Below, one piece after another: positions 1 through 6,736 of a DNA stretch of 10,476 bases. A model generated the notes under the pieces. The model made no database searches. It saw nothing but the letters and a program-made list of their open reading frames with translations, and was not told where the DNA came from. Source of the DNA: JBNKFQ01 sp050289385 (GTDB lineage: Bacteria; Pseudomonadota; Gammaproteobacteria; Pseudomonadales; Porticoccaceae); assembly GCA_050289385.1 (NCBI GenBank), contig JBNKFQ010000348.1, positions 1 through 10,476 of the forward strand, given 5' to 3'. A program made the position numbers and the translations under genes. How positions within the stretch are numbered: the first letter of the stretch is position 1; each line of letters begins with the position of its first letter.

Positions 1-549
1 CGAATCGTGACTGAAATGGAGTATGAACGAGGACTTTGCTCTGGCCAAATAAAGCTGATTGCCAGTATTGAGTCGGCAAAGGCTGTGCTGAATCTTCGTG
101 AAATTGCGGAGGCTTCGTCCCGATTATCGGCCCTGGCCCTGGGACCAGAGGACCTGGCAACGGATTTAGGTTGTATGCCAACGGAATATGCACTGCTGGC
201 TTCCTGCCAATCCCTGCTGCTGACTGCACGCGCAGCGGGGCTGATGGCCATCGGTTTTCCGGGATCGCTTGGAGAATATAGCGATCAGTCGGCGTTTCGG
301 CAACTGGTTGAAAAAGGCCGTGATCTGGGTGTTGATGGTACTTTTTGCATCCACCCGGATCAGGTTGAAATCGTCAATAAAGTGTTTCTACCAAGGCCTG
401 ACGAAATTGAATGGGCTCAAAAGGTCATCGCCAAGCGCAACCGTATCAATGCTCAGGAGGCTGTATTTTCCCTTGACGGAAAAATGGTGGATGAACCGGT
501 AGTGAAGAGAGCGGAGAGGCTGTTGTCCATGGTGCAAGGTCGATATTAG
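1..549 (+). CDS. HpcH/HpaI aldolase / CitE-like lyase, C-terminal part (5' end outside window)
   Basis: The frame is open from the first base (CGA ATC GTG...), so this is the last 182 residues of a longer gene; the GTG at position 7 is internal, not a start. The family consists of TIM-barrel lyases that use a divalent metal to cleave or form C-C bonds in acyl-CoA or keto-acid substrates in the cytoplasm (citrate lyase beta subunit, malyl/citramalyl-CoA lyases). Visible family signatures are the strand LIASIESAKAV followed by LALGPEDLATDLG (metal-site acidic pair at 148-153), then GFPGSLGEYSD and the C-terminal CIHPDQVEIVNKVFLP (about 346-393). The usual length is 270-320 aa, so roughly 100-140 residues lie to the left. 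The exact substrate cannot be told without the N-terminal half. It is followed by more than 800 bases without a clear gene and is probably the last gene of its transcription unit. Confidence 0.9.
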   Translation, partial: RIVTEMEYERGLCSGQIKLIASIESAKAVLNLREIAEASSRLSALALGPEDLATDLGCMPTEYALLASCQSLLLTARAAGLMAIGFPGSLGEYSDQSAFRQLVEKGRDLGVDGTFCIHPDQVEIVNKVFLPRPDEIEWAQKVIAKRNRINAQEAVFSLDGKMVDEPVVKRAERLLSMVQGRY

Positions 550-603
550 GGTACCCTGATCCGTGGCATGAGTCGACGCGCTCCTGTACAGCTACCCTCA
601 ACC

Positions 604-693
604 ATGAGTAACCATATTAAATACGCAAATAAGCTTTTAACAGCCGGGTTCCTGATGATGGTAAGCGCCAATAACTCAACGTACTCCCCTTAA
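604..693 (+). pseudogene. Possible 5' fragment of an exported-protein gene (29 codons)
   Basis: ATG at 604 opens a 29-codon frame ending at TAA 691-693. The product begins with MSNHIKYANKLLTAGFLMM and continues VSANN, which reads as a positively charged n-region, a hydrophobic core and a small-residue c-region like a signal peptide, then stops. No good ribosome binding site is visible upstream. It may be the stub of a secreted protein gene whose body was lost when the adjacent repeat-bounded segment arrived, or a chance frame. Confidence is low because such short patterns occur by chance. Confidence 0.2.
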
Positions 694-749
694 TTACTGA
701 GCTTCTTCACACTCCCAAATTTTTAGACCATGGGAGTTTAAAATGTCGA

Positions 750-1092
750 GATAGGGGGTCACAAGGATAGGGGGTCACCCATTGGCCATTTCGCGTCACG
801 CAGCCAATAAAAACCCTTCCCGATAAAACGGGTGCTGGTTATACCCGGGCAATCTATTCACACGCATCCGTTTTTTCGTCGGTGGTTGTCGTGTCCATTG
901 ACACGCAACAGTCACCCATCGGGATCAAGTGGTGCAAACACTGCCCCGGCTTTCGCCCCAAAAAATCGCCGGTGCCAAACACGGTCCACACAAGGCAGGG
1001 ATAGGGGGCGAGATTAGTTTGACCCCATCAGTTGAAGGGAAGTTAGATAAAATGATGAACGGCATTATCAATAGATTTGACCCCTGTCCCTT
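750..1092. mobile_element. Possible degraded MITE-like element with GGGGTCA ends
   Basis: The left edge carries two tandem copies of GATAGGGGGTCAC (750-762 and 766-778). The right edge carries TTTGACCCC (about 1017-1025) and TTTGACCCCTGTCCC (1076-1090). Read on the minus strand, the right edge is GGGACAGGGGTCAAA, which matches the left edge in inverted orientation apart from one inserted G and one substitution. A third related motif, GGGATAGGGGGCGAG, is at 999-1012. No transposase frame is present inside. The layout of short repeats in inverted sense around about 300 non-coding bases resembles a non-autonomous element or REP-type debris; the family assignment is inference. Confidence 0.35.
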
Positions 1093-1115
1093 AATGGCAT
1101 GAAGTTATTCCAGTG

Positions 1116-1199
1116 ATGAACAGCTTTCTTACAACTTGTCTTTTAATTGCATTTTTGCAAAGACCTGTGGACACCAAAAATGTATTCCTTGCGGGTTAA
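1116..1199 (+). pseudogene. Second orphan signal-peptide-like fragment (27 codons)
   Basis: ATG at 1116 opens a 27-codon frame ending at TAA 1197-1199. The product starts MNSFLTTCLLIAFLQRPVD, a hydrophobic leader-like segment, and stops soon after. It sits directly to the right of the TTTGACCCCTGTCCC repeat at 1076-1090, so it could be debris of a gene truncated by the same event as the fragment at 604-693. No ribosome binding site and no homology can be claimed; it may be chance. Confidence 0.15.
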
Positions 1200-1388
1200 G
1201 CAATTGTCGTGATTATCATAAAAACAAGCCAGATTCTCCAATACGGATGGTCAGTTTAAAGATTACGATTGGCAGTTACCCACGTGCTGAAAAATACGAT
1301 AAGACTGACATCATAAAAAATATTTTCCTGCTCGTATGGCGTGGGCGATACGTCTTGATGAAGCGCTGGCATTTCTGGGCAATGAATG

Positions 1389-1392
1389 GAGA
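1389..1392 (+). promoter_or_regulatory. Ribosome binding site that sets the ThuA-protein start
   Basis: A GGAG core at about 1388-1391 lies 6 bases before the ATG at 1398. The in-frame ATG at 1386 would overlap this site and has no Shine-Dalgarno sequence of its own, so 1398 is the better start. Confidence 0.6.
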
Positions 1393-1397
1393 AATTA

Positions 1398-3041
1398 ATG
1401 TCTGTTCCACAACGATCTGAGCTCTCTTATTCCTCTGCCCCTAAATTAGCGTTGCGACACCTGTGGTTGACCTTGGGGGCACTGCTATTGGGGCTGTTTT
1501 GCGCGTCAGCCTCTGCCCTGGGTGTCTGGGAGCCCATACGAATATTACTGTTCTCGAAGGTCGCTGATGGCGCTTTTCGGCATGACTCGATAACACCGGG
1601 TGCAAAGATGATAGGTGCCATTGCCGATATGCGTGGCTGGGCGCTTGACGATACCGTGGATGCAGGCGTTTTCACTCTCGAGAACTTGCGGCAATACAAC
1701 GTAGTGGTGTTCAACAACACTGCCGGCGATGTGCTCGATCGCCATCAACAGGCGGCTTTTGAAGAGTATATTCGCGCTGGCGGTGGCTTTGTCGGTATGC
1801 ATGCGGCCAGCGACACCGAATATGACTGGCCCTGGTACGGCCAACTGGTGGGCGCGCGCTTCAAACACCACCCGTCGGGCACACAAGAGGCTACCGTGGT
1901 TGTGGAAAATGACTGGCACGGCGCCAGTAAATATTTGATCGCGCCAGGCATGCCCAAAAACTATATCTACACACCGGGGAAGGTTATCGACGAGTGGTAC
2001 GATTTTCAGGCCAATCCGCGTTACACCCCGGGTACCACTGTGTTGTTGCGGGTCGACGAAGAGACTTATTCAGGTGGAGCGATGGGTGGTGATCACCCCA
2101 TCGCCTGGGCGCGTGAATACGATGGGGGGCGGGCGTTTTATACCGCGTTGGGACATAACATTCCCGGTGATCTCAATGGCGATTCCTCGCTTTTTCTTTA
2201 TACCCATCCTTTTTTGGCTAGCCACCTTGCCGGTGGTATCGAATGGGCGGCTGGGCCGCGTTCGGTGCACAGCGGTTTAATACTCGATTTAAATGCTGAC
2301 AAAGGCCTGACCCTGGAGGAGAACAACCGGGTGGCAGCCTGGCAAAATCAGGTGGCTGGTTTTATTGCCCGTGATTTTGTCAAACGTGACGAAGGCCGCG
2401 AGACTCCGGGGTCGGGTCGACCTACCCTGAGACGGGCAGTGAGCGAACTCAGTGGCCACAACAGTTTGATTTTTATTCGCCAAGAGCTGCTGAACATGGA
2501 AGAGGACGCCTTTGACCACCTCACCCAGGGCAGCGGTTATACCTGGTTCGCGGTGATGACACCCTACAGCCAGTCCGAGGGAGTAAAAGACGTCAACATC
2601 CTGTTTGGCAATTTGCGAACGGGCGGCTTGTTCGAGGGCTTTTGGGCGGGTCTTGAGGACAATAATCGCTTTTGGTTAGGGTCTCGCAATGGTGTGACAT
2701 TTGGTCGTTTCGATCGCAATAATCCCAGGGTGGCTGGCCCCATACTCGAAAAAAACCGCTATTATATCGTAGCTGGGCGCATGGGTGGTGGAACCGGCGA
2801 GGTGACGGTTGAGCTATTTGTCGATCAGGCGACGCCATTTGCGAGCGCGACTGTGCAAATAACCGAGGGCGGCAATCCCTCAAAAATGGCCATTGGCCAG
2901 GAGCGGGATGCCACCAACCATCCGGGAGCAGAATCATTCGAAGGGGAACTGGCGCGGTTGTTGATATATGAGCGCCCCTTGAGCGATGACGAAATGGCGC
3001 GGATGATTGCTCTGTTGCGAGACGAGTATCTGGCGCCGTAA
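1398..3041 (+). CDS. Exported ThuA-domain protein with C-terminal LamG-like domain
   Basis: 547 aa from ATG 1398, chosen because of the well-spaced GGAG. Residues about 17-40 form a signal peptide (K16, R20, then a Leu/Ala-rich core ending ASASA before LG); the cysteine at 35 does not fit a lipobox. Residues about 46-280 are a ThuA-like (trehalose-utilisation, class I glutamine-amidotransferase-like) fold. It shows an N-terminal ILLFSK strand, GGGFVGMHAASDTEYDWPWY (H135), GGDHPIAWAREYDGG (H233) and ALGHN (H253). Residues about 283-545 look like a LamG/concanavalin-like jelly roll, with LILDLNADKG at its start and GELARLLIYERPLSDDEM near its end, typical of LamG_3 domains. ThuA proteins act on trehalose or other sugars in some bacteria, but most exported members are uncharacterised. 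The following gene, 186 bases downstream on the same strand, is also exported, so the two may work together on extracellular carbohydrate. Substrate unknown. Confidence 0.85.
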   Translation: MSVPQRSELSYSSAPKLALRHLWLTLGALLLGLFCASASALGVWEPIRILLFSKVADGAFRHDSITPGAKMIGAIADMRGWALDDTVDAGVFTLENLRQYNVVVFNNTAGDVLDRHQQAAFEEYIRAGGGFVGMHAASDTEYDWPWYGQLVGARFKHHPSGTQEATVVVENDWHGASKYLIAPGMPKNYIYTPGKVIDEWYDFQANPRYTPGTTVLLRVDEETYSGGAMGGDHPIAWAREYDGGRAFYTALGHNIPGDLNGDSSLFLYTHPFLASHLAGGIEWAAGPRSVHSGLILDLNADKGLTLEENNRVAAWQNQVAGFIARDFVKRDEGRETPGSGRPTLRRAVSELSGHNSLIFIRQELLNMEEDAFDHLTQGSGYTWFAVMTPYSQSEGVKDVNILFGNLRTGGLFEGFWAGLEDNNRFWLGSRNGVTFGRFDRNNPRVAGPILEKNRYYIVAGRMGGGTGEVTVELFVDQATPFASATVQITEGGNPSKMAIGQERDATNHPGAESFEGELARLLIYERPLSDDEMARMIALLRDEYLAP

Positions 3042-3227
3042 TCAGCAGATCGCTTTTTCCATGCTTCTTGCTTATCGGCATTTGGATAGTCCAGTCATGG
3101 CGCACAGGAGGTTCAACCTGCATTTTCACTGTGGTTCCGCGGTGATTCATCGCATGGTGTTGTCGATTGACGGCATTTACCAAAGTACCACTATTTTTCG
3201 TTTTAACAATATGAGTGACCCATCACA

Positions 3228-4484
3228 ATGACTCTCCGTTGTCTGCTATTTTTTTTGTCGACTTTACACATGATCGACTCCGTGGCCGAAGATGCGCCAG
3301 TAAACTTTAAGCGGCTGCAACTGGATCTGTTTTATTGGAGCGAGGGCGCCAATTTTGGCGATCTCAATAACGATGGTGTCCTCGACACCATCTCTGGCCC
3401 TTATTGGTGGGAGGGTCCAGGGTTTAAACGGCGGCACCAGTTTTATCCGGCGGAAACCACCTTCAGTATGGTAGATAACGGCGGAAATCGCATCACCTAT
3501 CCCGGTTACGAGGGCGCGCTGGGCAGCAAAAACGCCTATTCCGTGGATAACTTTTTTACTTTTTCCTACGATTTTTCCGGTGACGGGTGGAATGACATTC
3601 TGACATTCGGGATACCTGGCGCCCCCGCCTATCTGTTTATCAACCCCGGAGAAAAGTCCGGCAACTGGGAGCGGCACATGGTATTTGACGGGGTGGACAA
3701 CGAGTCGCCCGGTCTGTTAGATGTCACCGGCGACGGTCGTCCGGAAATTGTCTGCAATTATCACGGCCAGATTGGCTATGCGGAATACAATCCCCAGGAC
3801 CCCACGGCACCGTGGCGGTTTCGCGCAATTACCAACGGTGACAATTGGCACAAATACTCCCATGGCCTGGGGGTGGGGGATATCGATGGTGACGGCCGCA
3901 ACGATATCGTGTTCAAGGATGGCTGGTACCGGCAGCCAGACTCGCTGGCGGACGAGCCGCTGTGGCAAAAGCATGAATATTTGTTCAGTGAGCGGGGTGG
4001 TGCGCAGATGCTGGTATATGACGTCAATGACGATGGCCTGAGCGATGTCATTACCGGCCTGTATGGCCATGGCTACGGGCTGGCCTGGTATGAGCAGAAT
4101 AATGAGGGAGGGAGTATCACTTTCAGGCAGCACATTATTATGAGCGAGACGGGTCAGGAAAATAGCAATCGGGTCAATTTTTCCCAGTTACACGCATTGG
4201 CGCTGGTGGATGTAGATGGCGATGGCCTCAAGGATATTGTTACCGGCAAAACTTTTTGGGCACACGGCCCCGACTATGATGCCGGTCGCAACGATCCCCC
4301 CGTACTATACTGGTTTCGTTTGACACGTAGCGGCGACCAGGTGGACTGGAAGCCCTATCTTATCGACAACGATTCAGGCATCGGCCGGCAGATTGGCATT
4401 GGTGACATCACAGGCGACGGACGCCCCGATATCATCATCGGTAATAAAAAAGGTACGATGGTTTTTCTTAACGGCAAGCCATGA
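3228..4484 (+). CDS. Exported FG-GAP/VCBS-repeat protein, probable seven-bladed beta-propeller
   Basis: 418 aa. ATG 3228 is the first start after an in-frame TGA at 3216-3218; the ribosome site is weak (GAG 12 bases away), and Met15 is an alternative. Residues 1-20 are a short signal peptide with likely cleavage after DSVA. The mature chain contains seven calcium-loop motifs of the DxDGDGxxD type, beginning at residues 45 (DLNNDGVLD), 115 (DFSGDGWND), 165 (DVTGDGRPE), 218 (DIDGDGRND), 265 (DVNDDGLSD), 328 (DVDGDGLKD) and 393 (DITGDGRPD), 47-70 residues apart. Seven repeats match the seven-bladed propeller of integrin-alpha-like FG-GAP proteins. Each loop should bind Ca2+. No catalytic domain is attached, so the protein may be a ligand-binding partner or a propeller-type enzyme. 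Following the ThuA-LamG gene on the same strand suggests a shared carbohydrate-related role; this is inference. Confidence 0.85.
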   Translation: MTLRCLLFFLSTLHMIDSVAEDAPVNFKRLQLDLFYWSEGANFGDLNNDGVLDTISGPYWWEGPGFKRRHQFYPAETTFSMVDNGGNRITYPGYEGALGSKNAYSVDNFFTFSYDFSGDGWNDILTFGIPGAPAYLFINPGEKSGNWERHMVFDGVDNESPGLLDVTGDGRPEIVCNYHGQIGYAEYNPQDPTAPWRFRAITNGDNWHKYSHGLGVGDIDGDGRNDIVFKDGWYRQPDSLADEPLWQKHEYLFSERGGAQMLVYDVNDDGLSDVITGLYGHGYGLAWYEQNNEGGSITFRQHIIMSETGQENSNRVNFSQLHALALVDVDGDGLKDIVTGKTFWAHGPDYDAGRNDPPVLYWFRLTRSGDQVDWKPYLIDNDSGIGRQIGIGDITGDGRPDIIIGNKKGTMVFLNGKP

Positions 4485-4648
4485 ACCGTTAGGGGTTCGG
4501 GTGCGGCTCAAACCAGGGATAATGCCCGGATAAGTACCAATGCTTGAAGGTTCATGTCACTGTGGCAAGGTAAAGTGGAAGTTCGACAGCAAGCCGGAAA
4601 TGGCAACCGCTTGTAATTGTATTGTCTGCAGGCGCTATGGCGTGACCC

Positions 4649-4680
4649 TATCTTTCTATCTTTCTATCTTTCTATCTTCC
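4649..4680 (+). repeat. Four-unit 8-bp tandem repeat (TATCTTTC)
   Basis: TATCTTTC occurs at 4649-4656, 4657-4664 and 4665-4672, with a final TATCTTCC at 4673-4680. The unit length is not a multiple of three, so changes in copy number would shift the frame of the host gfa relic. It begins where similarity to the intact gfa copy ends. Confidence 0.9.
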
Positions 4681-4805
4681 TGTCTTCACGATACGTTATA
4701 CCGGAAATTTGAAATTGTGGATGTGGCAATCTGAAATAAGATTCTCTCTTGGTCGCATGGCCTACTGGCGCGCGGCCAAACTCAATGCCTTGCGACCCAC
4801 TAGGG

Positions 4806-4825
4806 GGTACTCGTCATTGAGTACC
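4806..4825. repeat. Perfect inverted repeat downstream of abiEii
   Basis: GGTACTC (4806-4812) and GAGTACC (4819-4825) form a 7-bp stem with a 6-base GTCATT loop. It lies about 60 bases beyond the abiEii stop on the minus strand, so it could end or stabilise that transcript. There is no T-run on either side, so a classical intrinsic terminator is not supported. Confidence 0.4.
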
Positions 4826-4883
4826 TCTAAAAGCCGTTCCAACTGGCGCGTGTGCAGGCGCGATTGACATTTATGGCAGCAAA

Positions 4884-5753
4884 TTAGTACCAGCAGCCTG
4901 AAGATGGACGAATTCTACCAAGATTGTGCAGCTTCCATTTAACAGCGGGAAGGATTTCAACTCCCGCAAGGTCAAGTAGTGACCAGTCTGGCTCGCGCTT
5001 TTTGAAAGAGACGAGAAACTGCTTATCGTTATCTGTAAGGGACGATTGCACAATTTTTATGAACTCCTCTCTTGTTTCGAGCAGATCGTCCAGGCTGATA
5101 GGCGTAGCAGCCATCCTTTCAAACTCTGATTCATAGATCCCGGCTATATCGTTACTGCGCGGTGCAAGCAATTCCACGATGGGCCTGTTATTGCTGATCA
5201 AGTAAACAAGAAATGTCTTGAATAGATCTCTCGATATACCTTCATTGCCAAGTAGTATTCTTATGTCGAACAGATCGCGAGGGTGCTGCCGGTCCAGCGC
5301 TGCATTCATTTTGCCTGCGTACAAATCGTTGAAGGAAAGCGTTTGTATCTCGGCATAGCCAAACTCATTCTCGGTGCGTTCGGTCACTTCCATTATTTCA
5401 GTAGGGTGTACCGCTCCTCTCAGAACAGAGGATGTCTCGATCTTGATTTGTATGTCTTGCTGCCTTACAACAAGCTTGTATTGTGAGGTCTTGCTGACAC
5501 TGGCGCCAGAAACGGTTTTGGGGATTGAATTGGCAATCCTGGAAAGTGCTGTTTCAATTCCCTCTAAAGACGATGCTCTGTCTTCTATTGGCAGGTAGGT
5601 AAGGTCAATATCTACTGATAAGCGGGGCAGGTCTCTTACAAACAGGTTGAGAGCCGTTCCGCCCTTCAAGGCAAAACAACTTTCTTTCGCTATCTCCGGC
5701 AAGGTTCTTACCAGCAACTGGACTTGTCTAAAATACTCGCTCTGCGCTTCCAT
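4884..5753 (-). CDS. abiEii: AbiEii-type nucleotidyltransferase toxin
   Basis: 289 aa. This is the toxin half of an AbiE (type IV) toxin-antitoxin pair, a cytoplasmic nucleotidyltransferase of the DNA polymerase beta superfamily. Members arrest growth by NTP transfer, in characterised relatives to tRNA acceptor ends, and can abort phage infection. Family motifs are present: LKGGTALNLF (GG at 31-32) followed by SVDIDL (D48, D50, metal site), IKIE (103-106) as motif II, and GKMNAALDRQHPRDLFDI (K148, R159, D160, D163) as motifs III-IV. All expected catalytic residues are intact, so activity is plausible. The start codon lies inside the end of abiEi (26-base overlap) with a GGAG at 5761-5764, 7 bases before ATG, which implies translational coupling. 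Length is normal for the family. No second start competes. Confidence 0.92.
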   Translation of the reverse strand: MEAQSEYFRQVQLLVRTLPEIAKESCFALKGGTALNLFVRDLPRLSVDIDLTYLPIEDRASSLEGIETALSRIANSIPKTVSGASVSKTSQYKLVVRQQDIQIKIETSSVLRGAVHPTEIMEVTERTENEFGYAEIQTLSFNDLYAGKMNAALDRQHPRDLFDIRILLGNEGISRDLFKTFLVYLISNNRPIVELLAPRSNDIAGIYESEFERMAATPISLDDLLETREEFIKIVQSSLTDNDKQFLVSFKKREPDWSLLDLAGVEILPAVKWKLHNLGRIRPSSGCWY

Positions 5754-6531
5754 GCATATTCTCCGGTATGGTTATTTGATAGGTTTTATCGAGCTTGCCG
5801 CCTTTGACAACCATGCGTTTACCTTTGCCTAGCTCGTAATTTTTAACATCAAGCTTGGCGCGCCATGGGTGGCTGTGTCTGTCAGCAAACCAGAAAAAGA
5901 GCCTTTTGGCTTTGATGCTTTTGCAGAGCGACAAAGCCGTATCAAGCTTGCGAGGGGATAGTGTCGTCAGGCCTTCGAAGATCAGGTCAGTATGGTCAAA
6001 CGATATTTCCTCGGGTATAGCCTGCAAGAGTTCCAAGGTGGCAGCTTCAGTGATTGAGGCGTGGAGGGGTACTCCAGGGCTGCTGTCCCGTGAGAGCACT
6101 GTGCCGGTAAGGCTTTCATTAAACAGTTCACCGGACTTATATAGTCTTTTCGTGCTGTGCCACTTAAAGTTTATGTCCGGCAATATTTTATTGATCCACG
6201 GAGGTGGTTTTTCCGGGCTGTAGAGTTGTATTGTCTTTCTCTTGCCAAGTGGAACGTAATGTCCGTAACCGTGCAGCTCCATAGCAGTGAGGCCGCCCAA
6301 CCAGAGAGTAACCCCCATAGCTTGTAACGAGTTTGTAAGCCCTTCCCATGTAAGGCTGGTTTCAGGGCGTTTATAGACGCCCGGCACGAGAGTCACCAGT
6401 TGATTGCTTTTGACCAGATTGTCGATACTGTGCAGCTTGATACCTTTATCCATAAGCCAGCGTCTGGTCGCCACATGACCATATGGCACCAGTTCTACGA
6501 GCTTGCTTCTTAAGTCAGCATTTAGAGGCAT
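5728..6531 (-). CDS. abiEi: AbiEi-type antitoxin and transcriptional autorepressor
   Basis: 267 aa. This is the antitoxin half of the AbiE pair. Known family members carry an N-terminal winged helix that binds inverted repeats in their own promoter and a C-terminal domain needed to counter the toxin. Here residues about 1-55 form the winged-helix segment (VPYGHVATRRWLMDKG ... LVKSNQLVTLVPGVYKRP). The middle has WEGLTNSLQAMG and WLGGLTAMELHGYGHYVPLG, typical of the AbiEi_3 type, and the C-terminal part (TEAATLELLQAIPEEISFDH, LSPRKLDTAL) completes a normal-length protein. It is first in a two-gene operon and overlaps abiEii by 26 bases. The ATG at 6531 has only a weak AGG about 12 bases upstream. 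Two matching palindromes upstream are its likely operators. Confidence 0.9.
   Translation of the reverse strand: MPLNADLRSKLVELVPYGHVATRRWLMDKGIKLHSIDNLVKSNQLVTLVPGVYKRPETSLTWEGLTNSLQAMGVTLWLGGLTAMELHGYGHYVPLGKRKTIQLYSPEKPPPWINKILPDINFKWHSTKRLYKSGELFNESLTGTVLSRDSSPGVPLHASITEAATLELLQAIPEEISFDHTDLIFEGLTTLSPRKLDTALSLCKSIKAKRLFFWFADRHSHPWRAKLDVKNYELGKGKRMVVKGGKLDKTYQITIPENMHGSAERVF
5761..5764 (-). promoter_or_regulatory. Ribosome binding site of abiEii inside abiEi
   Basis: On the minus strand GGAG is followed by 7 bases and then the abiEii ATG (5753-5751). It lies within the abiEi coding sequence, which supports coupled translation and this start choice. Confidence 0.7.
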
Positions 6532-6551
6532 GGTTTATATACCTAAATATT

Positions 6552-6570
6552 TACGGCGATCATCGCCGCA
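6552..6570. promoter_or_regulatory. abiE operator 1 (proximal palindrome)
   Basis: TACGGCGATCATCGCCGCA contains perfect 7-bp arms, CGGCGAT and ATCGCCG, around a central C at 6561. It lies 21 bases before the abiEi start and downstream of the predicted transcription start, where a bound AbiEi would block elongation or initiation. It matches operator 2 almost base for base. Paired inverted repeats bound by AbiEi are known from the streptococcal system. Confidence 0.7.
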
Positions 6571-6590
6571 TTTACGGAATATTGTAAACC

Positions 6591-6619
6591 AATATAGTTT
6601 AAAAGAATAGTTTAGTAAA
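6591..6619 (-). promoter_or_regulatory. Predicted promoter of the abiEi-abiEii operon
   Basis: On the minus strand TTTACT (-35, 6619-6614) is followed by a 17-base spacer and TATATT (-10, 6596-6591). Start of transcription is expected near 6584, giving a leader of roughly 50 bases. The promoter sits exactly between the two palindromic operators. Confidence 0.55.
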
Positions 6620-6627
6620 GTTTAAAA

Positions 6628-6648
6628 ATACGGTGATGATCGCCGTAT
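6628..6648. promoter_or_regulatory. abiE operator 2 (distal palindrome)
   Basis: ATACGGTGAT (6628-6637), a central G, and ATCGCCGTAT (6639-6648) form a 21-bp palindrome with a single mismatch. Its core matches operator 1 (shared pattern TACGGYGATSATCGCCGYA). The centres are 77 bases apart, a little over seven helical turns, with the promoter between them. Confidence 0.7.
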
Positions 6649-6736
6649 ATTTGATATTTTATAAACTGAGTGCGTCAGGACTTTGAAAACAAGCGGCAGG
6701 GTACCCCAAATTAAAAACAATAGTTGAATCGCACTT

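Larger units (their letters stand above)
550..1397. other. Long intergenic region with repeat ends and gene debris
   Basis: No convincing gene lies in these 848 bases. An inverted repeat ACTCCCA/TGGGAGT (711-717 and 731-737, 13-base loop) could fold after the lyase gene, but it lacks a T-run and is not called a terminator. Tandem GATAGGGGGTCAC motifs at 750-778 and TTGACCCC motifs in the opposite sense near 1017-1090 bracket about 300 bases that look like a degraded small mobile element. Short reading frames of 61 and 94 codons at 832-1017 and 1136-1420 have no recognisable domains and biased, arginine- or cysteine-rich compositions; they are treated as chance. Two orphan signal-peptide-like fragments are listed separately. 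A promoter for the ThuA gene presumably lies in 1200-1390, but I could not identify a convincing -35/-10 pair. Confidence 0.6.
4540..4860 (+). pseudogene. Relic of a GFA-family (glutathione-dependent formaldehyde-activating-like) gene
   Basis: The first 35 codons (MLEGSCHCGKVKWKF ... CNCIVCRRYGV) match the intact gene at 8443 at 92 of 105 bases by my count and 29 of 35 residues. After codon 35 the similarity collapses into a four-unit TATCTTTC repeat, and the frame stops at 4734. Around 4755-4788 recognisable sequence returns (GRMAYWRA..LNA against GCVAYWRAVEPNA in the intact copy), at almost the same distance from the conserved start (131 versus 129 bases). A weak match to LESFQKL follows at about 4825-4848, interrupted by a TAA. 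The zinc cysteines of the C-terminal CxxCGC motif are lost. The gene therefore appears to have decayed in its middle and 3' part rather than simply being cut short. The 64-codon remnant frame is unlikely to give a functional zinc protein. Confidence 0.7.

Noticed and set aside
711..737. ACTCCCA/TGGGAGT inverted repeat as a terminator of the lyase gene
   Set aside because: The 13-base loop and absence of a T-run make an intrinsic terminator unlikely, and it lies 160 bases after the stop.
832..1017. 61-codon frame inside the repeat-bounded segment
   Set aside because: Arg/Ser/Pro-rich composition, no ribosome site and no family pattern; typical of a chance frame in GC-rich DNA.
1136..1420. 94-codon frame overlapping the ThuA gene start
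   Set aside because: No recognisable domain, runs into the signal-peptide region of the real gene, and has no clear ribosome site.
2593..3183. 196-codon minus-strand frame opposite the LamG region
   Set aside because: Antisense shadow with His/Pro/Arg-rich sequence; the plus-strand frame has clear domains.
3007..3231. 74-codon plus-strand frame between the ThuA and FG-GAP genes
   Set aside because: It overlaps the end of the ThuA gene, ends in an ATGA overlap with the next start, and has no domain or good ribosome site; the 186-base gap is better read as spacer.
4540..4867. gfa copies considered as integron cassettes
   Set aside because: No convincing attC cores (GTTRRRY/RYYYAAC pair with fitting folds) and no integrase are visible in the window.
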